DNA of 64,000 nucleotides, from assembly GCF_002934265.1 (NCBI RefSeq), contig NZ_PTIX01000001.1, positions 372,001-436,000 of the forward strand. The letters run 5' to 3'. The notes beneath the pieces were generated by a model. The model was not told the origin of the DNA. It saw only the letters and a list, made by a program, of their open reading frames with translations, and did not search any database. The position numbers were made by a program, and so were the translations under genes. Each line of letters opens with the position of its first letter. Positions within the stretch are counted from its first letter, which is position 1. Shown one piece after another: positions 51,775 through 60,739 of the stretch. This DNA comes from Actinokineospora auranticolor (lineage in GTDB: Bacteria; Actinomycetota; Actinomycetes; Mycobacteriales; Pseudonocardiaceae).

Positions 51775-53280
51775 GTGACGACGGCCGAGTGGACTGTGCG
51801 CGTTCCCACCGAGGGGAGTGTCGAGCTCCCACCCGATTCACGGACGATGGAGGCCATCGGTCGCAACCACTCGTTCGAGACGGCGCTCGCCGATCTGGTC
51901 GACAACTCGATCGACGCCGACGCCACGAACGTCCTGATCCGGTTCGTACGCGACCGGGGCCGCCTGTGCTCGCTCTATGTCGTGGACAACGGGCGCGGGA
52001 TCGCCCCGGATCGGATCGACGACGCGATGACCGTGGGCGGTCGCCGTGCCTACGGTGACGCCGACCTCGGGTGGTTCGGGTTGGGTCTCAAGGCGGCTTC
52101 CTTCAGCCAGGCCCGCGAGCTCACCGTGCTTTCGCGGGCGCCTGGCGCGCCCGCGGTCGGGCGGCGTTGGCGCCTGGACGAGGCCCGGACCGGTTTCCTC
52201 TGCGACGTCGTCCCGGAGCTCTTCGCCGATCGGGAACTCGCTCAGGACCGCGGCTTGCCCGCTACCGGCGGAGGCACCATCGTTCGCTGGGACCAGGTCG
52301 GTGGGTTTCCCGCCACCACCGATGAGCGCCTCGTCGAGCGGTTCGTCACGCAGAAGGTCACCACCGCGTGCAACCACCTCGGGCTGGTCTTCCACCGCCT
52401 CATCGAGCGCGGACGCGTCACCATCGCCTTCGACGTCCACGAGGCGGGTTCCGCGGCTTCCACCTCTCCGGTCACCGTGGAGCCGATCAACCCGTTCCAC
52501 TACCACCGCACCGGTGCCACTGGCTTTCCCAAGGATCTCAACGCGACCGTCGACGGCCGCTCGCTGAGCTTCCGCTGCCACATCTGGCCACCGCGCTCGA
52601 CCGCTCGTCAGTTCAAGCTCAACGGCCGCCCCGCCGACCACCAGGGGATGTACTTCTACCGCCGGGACCGACTCCTGCAGCCCGGGGGGTGGGAGGGCGT
52701 CCACGCGCCCCACCCGAAGCTCCAACTCGCCAGGGTCGAGGTCGAGATCGACAGCGACGTTGAGGCATTCTTGCGGATGAACCCGGAGAAGTCGCGGGTC
52801 CAGGTCCGCCCGGAGTTCGGCCAGGCCTGTGAGTCGGCCCGTGCCGACGACGGGAGCACCTTCGCCGACTACTTCTACCAGGCCGAGCAGGTCTACCAAG
52901 CGGGAAACAAGCGCCGGACGAGCCGCAAGCCGATGATCCCCCCGGGTCGTGGGTTCACCCCCGGGCTCAGGGACACACTCGAGTCGGAGATCGAGGCGCT
53001 CAAGGCCGACCCGGTGGACATCCGCTGGCGGGATTTCGACGACGACCAGTTCTTCGACATCGACAGAGATGAACAGACGATCTGGTTGAACAAGCGGTAT
53101 AGAAAGATGCTGCTTGGTGACCGCCACGGCGGTCTCAACGACCTGCCGCTCATCAAGACGCTGATCTACCTGTTGATGGAGGATGTTTTCCAGGGCGAGT
53201 ACCTCGGCTCTCGCGACAAGGACAACATCGAGCTCTGGAAGTCGGTACTGACCACGGCCGTGCGGGCGGAACGACGGTGA
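51775..53280 (+). CDS. GHKL/MORC-like ATPase of a restriction-type system
   Basis: The 501-residue protein has a Bergerat-fold ATPase in its first 200 residues: ALADLVDNSIDADA (N-box, 37-50), VVDNGRGIAPD (G1, 70-80) and WFGLGLKAASF (G2, 101-111). The rest contains an S5-like fold and a C-terminal helical region. Such MutL/MORC-like ATPases are coupled with Z1 and DUF4420 genes in bacterial restriction-modification loci. Its GTG has a GAGGGGGCGGG purine run upstream. The stop overlaps the next start (GTGA). It probably uses ATP-dependent clamping to control nuclease action. Confidence 0.9.
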   Translation: MTTAEWTVRVPTEGSVELPPDSRTMEAIGRNHSFETALADLVDNSIDADATNVLIRFVRDRGRLCSLYVVDNGRGIAPDRIDDAMTVGGRRAYGDADLGWFGLGLKAASFSQARELTVLSRAPGAPAVGRRWRLDEARTGFLCDVVPELFADRELAQDRGLPATGGGTIVRWDQVGGFPATTDERLVERFVTQKVTTACNHLGLVFHRLIERGRVTIAFDVHEAGSAASTSPVTVEPINPFHYHRTGATGFPKDLNATVDGRSLSFRCHIWPPRSTARQFKLNGRPADHQGMYFYRRDRLLQPGGWEGVHAPHPKLQLARVEVEIDSDVEAFLRMNPEKSRVQVRPEFGQACESARADDGSTFADYFYQAEQVYQAGNKRRTSRKPMIPPGRGFTPGLRDTLESEIEALKADPVDIRWRDFDDDQFFDIDRDEQTIWLNKRYRKMLLGDRHGGLNDLPLIKTLIYLLMEDVFQGEYLGSRDKDNIELWKSVLTTAVRAERR

Positions 53281-54272
53281 CCGCCACGCCGCGTCCTGAG
53301 CGGCACCTCGTACCTGGACATCTCGATCGAGTTCTAGCCGAGGGCGTGCCGTATCTTCGGCCCATCGCGGGCGATCCGCCTGCCTGGCTGTTCGTAACCC
53401 CTTCATCAGGCCATATGGGTCTACGGGTGCATGTGCCGGAGATCGAGTCCGCGCCTCCCACTCGCCTGCGGCACGTTGTCAGCCGTGTGACCCACCACGG
53501 CGAAGGGCGAGCCTTTGAGGTCGTGGTCACCGTCCCCGCGCTGTTCCAGGCCGCGTATCCGTTGCTGTGCTCGATCGCTGACCGGGTCCAGCTCGATGGG
53601 ATACGACCCGCCGACGCCTTGGCGCTCACACTGCGCGAGTTCGCGGCCCTGCTCAGACGCGAAGACGCCTTCCCGAGGGAACGTGAGATCGGACTGTTCG
53701 GGGAACTGCTCAGCCTCGCCGGGCTTGTCTGCACAGAGGGCGTGGCGGCCGCACTAGCCGCTTGGCGGGGGCCGGGGCGCGAAGAGCACGACTTCGGACT
53801 ACCGGGGCATGACCTGGAGGTGAAGACCACCAGTGGTGAGCGGCGCACACACTGGGTCGAATCGTTGACCCAGCTTGTGCCTACGCGGGACCGGCCACTA
53901 TGGCTCGTCTCACACCAGCTCACCCAGGCGGGGGTCGGGACAGGTGCGCGGTTGCCCGAGCTCATCGGGCGGGTGCGTGGCCTCGTCGGGGCCGGTGCCA
54001 GCCGCGACGACCTGGAGTCCGGTCTGGTTGCTTGGGGGTGGGACGACGACTTGACCGATCGATGCGAGACCGGGTGGACCCGTCGCACCTCGTCGGCGGT
54101 GTACTCGGTCGATGAGTGCTTTCCCCGGCTGACGCCGGATTCGTTGGCGAGCGCGGGTGTCGCGCTCGATCGACTGGCCGAGGTTCGCTACCGAGTCGAC
54201 CTCACCGGACTCGCCCCAATCGGCCGTCCGGCGCGGTCGCTGGCGGCCGCTGCGGATTTCGAGGAGGGATGA
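53277..54272 (+). CDS. PD-(D/E)XK-motif nuclease-like protein (DUF4420)
   Basis: The 331-residue protein matches DUF4420, a PD-(D/E)XK-like family. The catalytic residues appear as Glu143 (LFGELLSLAG), Asp172 (EEHDFGLPGHDLEVKTT), and Glu181-x-Lys183 (EVK). A small C-terminal domain follows. It is very likely the nuclease partner of the ATPase and the Z1 protein. The GTG start overlaps the ATPase stop and its own stop overlaps the Z1 start (ATGA), so the three are co-translated. Confidence 0.87.
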   Translation: MTATPRPERHLVPGHLDRVLAEGVPYLRPIAGDPPAWLFVTPSSGHMGLRVHVPEIESAPPTRLRHVVSRVTHHGEGRAFEVVVTVPALFQAAYPLLCSIADRVQLDGIRPADALALTLREFAALLRREDAFPREREIGLFGELLSLAGLVCTEGVAAALAAWRGPGREEHDFGLPGHDLEVKTTSGERRTHWVESLTQLVPTRDRPLWLVSHQLTQAGVGTGARLPELIGRVRGLVGAGASRDDLESGLVAWGWDDDLTDRCETGWTRRTSSAVYSVDECFPRLTPDSLASAGVALDRLAEVRYRVDLTGLAPIGRPARSLAAAADFEEG

Positions 54273-57160
54273 TGACGATGTCCGACTCCATGGCGAAGTC
54301 CTATCTGGCAGCCCTGGACGCCATGAACCGCTCCGGTCCACGTGATTTGCGACGCAACGCGTTGGTGCAGGCGGAGGAGTTCGGTAGCGACATTGAGGTC
54401 TCCGACGCGGCGCTCCGCGCCTACCTGGCCGCCTCGTCGGCCTCGGACGACGAGCTGCGCAACGAGTTGCACATCAAGCTGGCCAAGTGGGACAACGCCC
54501 GCCCCGAGGACGCGGACTGGACCGCGGGCACGGGCGCCAACACTCCTGAGCGCCGCGCGGTGGTCCTGGCCAAGCTCGGTGTCGAACTGGAGACCGCCCA
54601 GTTGTTCGGCTCGTTGTTCCCGGTGCATGGCGGCGACGGCACCGTGGTGATCGCCAAGGAGTGGAATCCCTGGTACAGCGAGGAATTGATCCGCGCGCGT
54701 GACTTCTATTGGAGTCACTACGCCAACCACCTGCGTACTCGGCGGGGGTGGGACGAGCGCGCGATCACCAGCCTGCACAACGCGACCCGTCACGTGGTCG
54801 AACGACTCAGCGAGCCCACCCGGTCCGAGCCCTACCAGGCCAAGGGATTGGTCGTCGGGTATGTCCAGAGTGGCAAGACAGCCAACTTCACCGGGGTCAT
54901 CGCCAAGGCCATCGACGCGGGCTATCGGCTGATCATCGTGTTGACCGGTACGACCAACATGCTGCGTGAGCAGACCCAGCGCCGGGTTGACATGGAGCTG
55001 GTCGGTCGGGAGAACATCCTGCGCGGCGTGGATATCGACAGCCCCGAGGCGCTGGCCGCCGTGGACTACCAAGAGGACGAGGACTGGCGGGACGGCAAGT
55101 TCGTCGAGCATGGCTGCAGGCCCGCCGACGTCGGCAAGCCCGACATCCACCGGATGACCACTCGCCGGTTCGACTACCAAAGCCTGCGACAGGGCATCTC
55201 GGCCCTGGACTTCGATCGACCGCACCGGAGCAAGCCGCTCAACCACCCCGATAACCTGCTGGCCACCGACGCCCGCCTGATGATTGTCAAGAAGAACGGG
55301 CCGGTGCTGACCAAACTGGTCAAGGACCTCAAGAGGATCACCGCCCGACTGCACCAGATCCCAGCGCTGATCATTGACGACGAGTCCGACCAGGCCTCGG
55401 TGAACACGACCAATCCCAAACGCTGGCAGGCGGGGAAGAAGAGCCGGACCACGATCAACCGATTGATCTCCGAACTGCTCGGCATGCTCCCGCGCGGGCA
55501 GTACGTCGGCTACACCGCGACCCCGTTCGCCAACGTCTTCATCGATCCGAGCGACGCGCAGGACATCTTCCCTAAGGACTTCCTCATCTCGTTGGAACGT
55601 CCGCCCGGCTACATGGGCGCGGAGGACTTCCACGACCTCGATTCAGACGTCCCACTCGTGGACCGGACGTTCGAGAACTCGAAGGAGCGGGCTCATCTCC
55701 GGCTCGTCGACGACCCGGACTCCGACGGCGACCTGCGCCGGGCAATCGACATCTTCGTACTTGCCGGTGCTGTGAAGCTCTACCGCCAGGACCGTGGCTA
55801 CCCCCGGTTCAAGCACCACACCATGTTGGTCCATGAAGCCATGCACACCGACATCCACAGGACGACGGCCGAGCAGATCCGGCGGATCTGGGACGAGGCG
55901 GGGTATTACTCCTCGGCCAGTCATGCAAGATTGCGCGCCGCGTTCGAGAACGACCTGTCACTCGTCTCGTCGGCCTTGGTCGGCGAACTGCCCACTCCGG
56001 CGGCGTTCGAGGACCTGATCCCCTACCTGGGAGAGGCCACGCGTCGGATCAGTCCGGCGGGCAACCCGGTGCTTGTGGTCAACAGCGACCAGGATATCGA
56101 GCAGGATGAGGTGAACTTTGACCACTACTCGGTCTGGCGGATCCTGGTCGGCGGCAACAAGCTCGCCCGGGGATTCACCGTCGAGGGCTTGACCGTGTCC
56201 TACTACGTCCGTGCGGTGAAGAACGCCGACGCGCTTATGCAGATGGGTCGGTGGTTCGGTTTTCGCGAGGGCTACCGCGACCTGGTTCGACTGTTCCTCA
56301 CTCCCGATCTCAGGGACGCCTTCGAGTCGGTGTGCCTGGACGAGCGGAGTTTCCGTGAGGAACTCGAACTCTATGCCGCGGCCGACGAGGATGGTCGCCC
56401 GAGGCTCACCCCGGCTGAGGTTCCGCCGCTGGTGAGCAGTCACGGGATCCGTCCAACGACCGCAGCGAAAATGTACAACGCGGTACTGGTCGAACGCCGT
56501 GGCGGCAACATCAGTGGCAACATCGAACGCAGTTCCGGCTACCCTCCGATGAGCGAGAAAGCGGTGTTGGAGCGCAACGTTGACGCTTGCGTACCGCTCA
56601 TCGCTGCTGCCTCGGAGCTGGAGACCTTGTCGGATAAGGGAAAGCCGTCTTTCGACGCGTTGATCGGTACGGTGAGTCACGACCGGATGGTTTCTGTGCT
56701 GGGCGAGCTGACCTGGGCCACGCCATCCACGTTCGCGCCTGATCTGGAGTGGATTAGAAAACTGGGCCCCGATGTGATCACGGACTGGCGCGTGATCCTT
56801 CCGCAGCAGAAGAGGGGCAGGCGGGCCAGCCTGCGGGCACAACGACCTGTGAGCTTGCACGGACGCGCGGTGGACAGCAATGACAAGGTACGTGGCAACT
56901 CGACCAGCGCGCACCGTGAGGTGATCCACAATCTCGAAGTCGGTGCCACGACGGGCAAACTGATCCTCTATCCGGTGGTGGACCGGAAGCGGGAGATGGT
57001 CGCGGGAATCGTGGAGAACGACCCGCCCGGTGTCGTGATGGCGGTTGTCTTGATGATGCCCCGCACCGTGTCGCGTTTGGCGAAGACGAAGACTTCGGGC
57101 GTGCTGCAGTGGCGGACTGTGGATTCGAGCAAGCCGCCGTACGCCCTGGTCGATGGCTGA
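54269..57160 (+). CDS. Z1-domain SF2-helicase-like protein
   Basis: The 963-residue protein carries a helicase-like core. It has a Walker A-like GYVQSGKTANFTG (about 197-209), DDESDQAS as Walker B (about 369-376), GYTATPFANVF as motif III (about 414), and the Z1 domain with NKLARGFTVEGLTVSYYVRA and QMGRWFGFREGYRDL (motif VI, about 655-670). It presumably moves on DNA and pairs with DUF4420. Starts at 54269, 54272 and 54278 are possible. The first overlaps the upstream stop (ATGA), the last has the best spacing to GAGGAGG; only the first residues differ. Confidence 0.9.
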   Translation: MMTMSDSMAKSYLAALDAMNRSGPRDLRRNALVQAEEFGSDIEVSDAALRAYLAASSASDDELRNELHIKLAKWDNARPEDADWTAGTGANTPERRAVVLAKLGVELETAQLFGSLFPVHGGDGTVVIAKEWNPWYSEELIRARDFYWSHYANHLRTRRGWDERAITSLHNATRHVVERLSEPTRSEPYQAKGLVVGYVQSGKTANFTGVIAKAIDAGYRLIIVLTGTTNMLREQTQRRVDMELVGRENILRGVDIDSPEALAAVDYQEDEDWRDGKFVEHGCRPADVGKPDIHRMTTRRFDYQSLRQGISALDFDRPHRSKPLNHPDNLLATDARLMIVKKNGPVLTKLVKDLKRITARLHQIPALIIDDESDQASVNTTNPKRWQAGKKSRTTINRLISELLGMLPRGQYVGYTATPFANVFIDPSDAQDIFPKDFLISLERPPGYMGAEDFHDLDSDVPLVDRTFENSKERAHLRLVDDPDSDGDLRRAIDIFVLAGAVKLYRQDRGYPRFKHHTMLVHEAMHTDIHRTTAEQIRRIWDEAGYYSSASHARLRAAFENDLSLVSSALVGELPTPAAFEDLIPYLGEATRRISPAGNPVLVVNSDQDIEQDEVNFDHYSVWRILVGGNKLARGFTVEGLTVSYYVRAVKNADALMQMGRWFGFREGYRDLVRLFLTPDLRDAFESVCLDERSFREELELYAAADEDGRPRLTPAEVPPLVSSHGIRPTTAAKMYNAVLVERRGGNISGNIERSSGYPPMSEKAVLERNVDACVPLIAAASELETLSDKGKPSFDALIGTVSHDRMVSVLGELTWATPSTFAPDLEWIRKLGPDVITDWRVILPQQKRGRRASLRAQRPVSLHGRAVDSNDKVRGNSTSAHREVIHNLEVGATTGKLILYPVVDRKREMVAGIVENDPPGVVMAVVLMMPRTVSRLAKTKTSGVLQWRTVDSSKPPYALVDG

Positions 57161-57264
57161 CGCCGCGGTCCGGACAGGTGCCTGGTCACCCTGTGTCGTT
57201 GATGGGACCACGGTCGGCGGTGCGCTAGGCTCCCGCCGACGCCTGAAAGTATGGAGACGAGACG

Positions 57265-58554
57265 ATGACCGACCGTACCTCGGTGGAACTGTTCGCCGGG
57301 GGTGGCGGGCTGGCGATGGCGGTGCACAAGGCGGGCTTCCGCCCGCTGTTGCTCAACGAGTTCGCTCGACACGCGTGCGACACGCTCTTGGCGAACAACA
57401 TCGAGCTGCGTGGTGAGGAAGAGCGGATACCGGAGCGTGGTGACAAGTGGCCACTCGTTCCCGGAGACGTGCAGGACTTGAAGATGGGGTACCTGCAAGG
57501 CAGGGTCGACGTCCTCGCGGGTGGGCCACCCTGTCAGCCGTTCAGCCTCGGAGGGGTCGCCAAGGGTGACGAGGACAAGCGGAACATGTTCCCGGAAATG
57601 TTCCGAGCGGTTCGTGAAATCCAACCCAAGGTCGTGATCTGCGAGAACGTCAGGGGGCTGCTCCGCGCGTCGTTCAAGCCCTACTTCGACTACATCGTCC
57701 GTGAACTGGGGTTGCCGTTCCTGGAACGTGATCCGGAGTCGAGCTGGGAGTCTCATGACAAGGCGCTCCGCGAGACCGAGATCGCGTCGGTTGACCCGAC
57801 CAAGCGGTACGACGTGGTCATGACCCCGGTCAACGCGGCGGACTACGGCGTCCCGCAGATCCGCAACCGAGTGATCATCGTGGCGTTCCGGGCGGATCTG
57901 GGCGTCGACCTCGACACGTTCAAGGCACTGATCCGACCGACGCACTCCGAGGCAGCCCTGCACGGGTCGATCCGTGACGGCCGGTACTGGAAGCGCCATC
58001 CCGGGGTACCCGATCACGTCCGCGCTCGTGTTGAAGCAGCTCTCCCGGATGTACTCCCCGGAGTGAACCCGGATGACGGGTTGTTGCCATGGCGCACGTT
58101 GCGTGACGCCTTGAAGGGTGGGAAGGGCGAGAAGAGCTTGCCTGATATCCCCGAACATCGCCTCGATCGGCAAGAGTTCGACGAGGAGAAATACACCTAC
58201 CACGTCGGCTGGCCTGATGCGCGGATCTACCCCGGCCACACGCCCAATGTGCTGGACCGCCCAGCGAAGACGGTCAAGGCGGGCGTACACGGTGTTCCTG
58301 GTGGGGAATCCGTGATGCTCACCGACGAACTGGTCAAGGATCCGACCAGCAGCCCGGACGGCTACCGCTACCGGCACCGGTACATGACCGTGCGGGAGAC
58401 CGCGAGGGTGATGACGTTCCCCGACCGCTGGAAGCTCAGCGGACCGCGCGGTGAGAAGATGCGCCAGCTGGGCAACGCGGTGCCCGTCGCGCTCGGGAAG
58501 GTGTTCGCCGACGCGGTGGCCAAGTGCCTGGACGGGGTCGCTGCGGAATCGTGA
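57265..58554 (+). CDS. C5 cytosine DNA methyltransferase
   Basis: The 429-residue protein has the conserved cytosine-C5 motifs in order: I ELFAGGGGLAMAV, IV GGPPCQPFS with catalytic Cys90, VI CENVRGLL, VIII QIRNRVIIVA, and X GNAVPVALGK. A long segment between VIII and IX is the target-recognition domain. It starts 104 bases after the Z1 gene with its own GGAGACGAGACG site, so it may also be expressed alone, which would protect the chromosome. Its stop overlaps the Vsr gene start (GTGA). The target site cannot be read from sequence. Confidence 0.95.
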   Translation: MTDRTSVELFAGGGGLAMAVHKAGFRPLLLNEFARHACDTLLANNIELRGEEERIPERGDKWPLVPGDVQDLKMGYLQGRVDVLAGGPPCQPFSLGGVAKGDEDKRNMFPEMFRAVREIQPKVVICENVRGLLRASFKPYFDYIVRELGLPFLERDPESSWESHDKALRETEIASVDPTKRYDVVMTPVNAADYGVPQIRNRVIIVAFRADLGVDLDTFKALIRPTHSEAALHGSIRDGRYWKRHPGVPDHVRARVEAALPDVLPGVNPDDGLLPWRTLRDALKGGKGEKSLPDIPEHRLDRQEFDEEKYTYHVGWPDARIYPGHTPNVLDRPAKTVKAGVHGVPGGESVMLTDELVKDPTSSPDGYRYRHRYMTVRETARVMTFPDRWKLSGPRGEKMRQLGNAVPVALGKVFADAVAKCLDGVAAES

Positions 58555-59291
58555 GCGTCGGTGACCGGGCATGGAAGCCCAAGCCAGGTCGTACCGCAGC
58601 CGAGACGATCGCCGAACAGGACCGGGCCGCGGGCGGCAGGCACCTCCGGATGGTCGATCTCGGCGCGGATCGCTACGCGCGAGCGTCGGTCGACCTGCGG
58701 GTGAACCGGTCCGACTCGGAGGTGACCGCTCGCTTGCGCTGGTCGAACCGGGGCAAGGTGCACACCCATGATCTCGGAGTGGTGCCCCATCCCACCCGCG
58801 CTCGCAACCTGGTCGAAGCCTGGACGATGGCTCGTAGAGCTGGACTCGTCACGCCCGAACGGTTGCCCGAAGGGTCGTGGGCGTCATCCGCGGGTGTGCG
58901 TGCCTCAATGCGGGGAAACCGCGGCCGTGACACCGCTCCGGAGTTGGCTTTGCGTACCCTCTTGCACGCCCGCGGACTGCGGTACCGGGTATCCGCCCGT
59001 CCTTTGCCCGGGTCTAGGCGCACTGCCGACGTCGTCTTTCCCAGAGCTCGCGTAGCGGTCTTCATCGATGGTTGTTATTGGCACGGTTGTCCAGAACACC
59101 ACCGGCCGTCGACGGTGAACTCGGCTTTCTGGCGAGACAAGATCGAGGGCAATCGCAGGCGTGACGCGGAGACGACCACCCTGCTGGAAACCGCGGGGTG
59201 GTCCGTCATCCGGGCTTGGGAACACGACGACCCGAAGGTGACCGCGGACCTGGTTGAGGTCGCGGTGCGTGCTCGGGCGACCAATGGCTAG
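58551..59291 (+). CDS. Vsr-like nuclease with N-terminal extension
   Basis: The 246-residue protein carries a Vsr (very short patch repair) endonuclease domain from about residue 120: MRGNRGRDTAPELALRTLLH, then TADVVFPRARVAVFIDGCYW and HGCPEHHRP. The active-site Asp and metal ligands are present. The first 115 residues form an extra domain (DLRVNRSDSEVTARLRWSNR), which typical Vsr proteins lack. In MTase-linked loci such Vsr proteins may act as T:G repair enzyme or as restriction nuclease. GTG start, overlapping the methyltransferase stop. Confidence 0.9.
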   Translation: MSVGDRAWKPKPGRTAAETIAEQDRAAGGRHLRMVDLGADRYARASVDLRVNRSDSEVTARLRWSNRGKVHTHDLGVVPHPTRARNLVEAWTMARRAGLVTPERLPEGSWASSAGVRASMRGNRGRDTAPELALRTLLHARGLRYRVSARPLPGSRRTADVVFPRARVAVFIDGCYWHGCPEHHRPSTVNSAFWRDKIEGNRRRDAETTTLLETAGWSVIRAWEHDDPKVTADLVEVAVRARATNG

Positions 59292-59297
59292 GGAGGC

Positions 59298-59900
59298 ATG
59301 GTGGCGAAGGAGAGGTTGCCCGCAGCGGTGCGCGAGGCCGTCTGCCGTGAACTGTACCGGCAGGTGGTCGAGTTAGACTGGGAGTCTTTGAAGGACTCGC
59401 AGCGGACCGCACAGTACTCCCGCTGGGTGGATGACGCGGCGATCGGTGGTGAGTTGGCCGACTACCTCACCGCCGAGGGGATGCGCGTGTGGTTGAAGGA
59501 CGGCCCGATGAAGGAGTACATGCGCGCGCTCGAAGGGGTTGGGCAGTACGCGCAATACGCGACGAAGCGGTTCGTCGACATCGGTGAGACCATCCGTGAG
59601 GCGTTGGGCCCACGGTGGCGCACCGTGCCCGGGACTCTGGCCGAGAAACCAATGCACGTTGACATCACTGACGGTGACGCCGAGCGGTATGTGTGTTGGG
59701 GGCAGCCGCACACGTTCCGTGACCTGCTCTGGGCGGCGGTCGGCAAAGCGATCGACGCCCGGGTGCCGCCCTTGATCCTTGTCGTACTGCGCGGTGGCAA
59801 GACCTTGACTTCCGGTGAAGAGGTCTTCCAGGACAAGGTCGCCCAACACTGTGGGCTTGATCTGATTAGGGTCACGCGCCACTTGGTAGACCGGGTCTGA
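59298..59900 (+). CDS. Hypothetical protein at the end of the restriction island
   Basis: The 200-residue protein follows the Vsr gene by six bases and has a GGGAGG site close to its ATG, so it is likely in the same transcript. It is soluble and mixed alpha/beta, with VARYVCWGQPHTFRDLLWAA-like and PPLILVVLRGGKTLTSGEEV strands. No known domain is apparent. Its position after the methyltransferase and nuclease makes it a candidate accessory or control factor. Confidence 0.7.
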   Translation: MVAKERLPAAVREAVCRELYRQVVELDWESLKDSQRTAQYSRWVDDAAIGGELADYLTAEGMRVWLKDGPMKEYMRALEGVGQYAQYATKRFVDIGETIREALGPRWRTVPGTLAEKPMHVDITDGDAERYVCWGQPHTFRDLLWAAVGKAIDARVPPLILVVLRGGKTLTSGEEVFQDKVAQHCGLDLIRVTRHLVDRV

Positions 59901-59993
59901 GAGTCGCGAGCATCCGTTTGAGAGCCACGCGAACGACATCGTTCCTGGACCGGTGAGATGATCCCGCCATCACCGGATGAAGGGGAGTGGCTG

Positions 59994-60614
59994 ATGTACG
60001 ACGAGCGAATCGGGGAGTTCCTCGAGCGGTTGGCCGATCGGGTGCCCGCGCCCGGGGGTGGGGCTGCCGCGGCGTTGCAGGTGGGGTTGGGGGCGGCTTT
60101 GGTGGGGATGGTGGGGCGGTACTCGTTGGGGGAGAAGTACGCCGCGCACCGGGATGTGGTGGAGCGGGTGGTGGGGGAGTCCGATCGGCTGCGCGTGGCG
60201 GCGTTGCGGTTGGCGGAGGAGGACGCGGTCGCGTTCGGGGCGGTGGCGGCGGCGTACGGGTTGCCGAGGGACGGTGCGGAGGCGAAGGCGGCGCGGTCGG
60301 CGGCCATCGCGGAGGCGTTGGTGGGGGCTGGACGGCCTCCTGTGGCTGTGGTGGGGGTGGCGCGGGAGGTTGTGGGGCTCGCGGAGGAGCTGCTGCCCAT
60401 CGGGAATCGCAACGTGATCACGGATGTGGCGGCGGCGGTGGAGGCCGCTCGGGGCGCTGCCGCGTGCGGGCGGGTGAACGTGGAGATCAATCTCGGGGGG
60501 ATCAAGGACGAGGCCGCCCGGGCGGAGTTGGTGGCGGGGTGCGCCGATGTGGACGAGATCCTCGCCCGCTGCGACCGGGTGACCGCGGCGGTGCGCGAGC
60601 TGATCGCGTGGTGA
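59994..60614 (+). CDS. FTCD_C-type methenyltetrahydrofolate cyclohydrolase (cyclodeaminase-like)
   Basis: The 206-residue protein is the cyclodeaminase/cyclohydrolase domain of the formiminotransferase-cyclodeaminase family. It shows FLERLADRVPAPGGGAAAAL at the N-terminus, a helical body, and a VNVEINLGGIKD segment near the end. It converts methenyl- or formimino-THF in one-carbon metabolism. The ATG at 59994 follows GGGGAG by six bases. It is close to folD in the same direction (126 bases), so these two catalyse neighbouring folate steps. Confidence 0.88.
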   Translation: MYDERIGEFLERLADRVPAPGGGAAAALQVGLGAALVGMVGRYSLGEKYAAHRDVVERVVGESDRLRVAALRLAEEDAVAFGAVAAAYGLPRDGAEAKAARSAAIAEALVGAGRPPVAVVGVAREVVGLAEELLPIGNRNVITDVAAAVEAARGAAACGRVNVEINLGGIKDEAARAELVAGCADVDEILARCDRVTAAVRELIAW

Positions 60615-60739
60615 GTGGAATCATCGGCTGAGCCTGCGGTGGAGTTCCGCGGCGTTGCGGACTATGTGGCGGCAGGGCGCCGCGACTTTGTGTTGTGGGC
60701 TGTGTGTTGTGGGCGTTCGCGGGTGGAAAGGGTGTTCTG

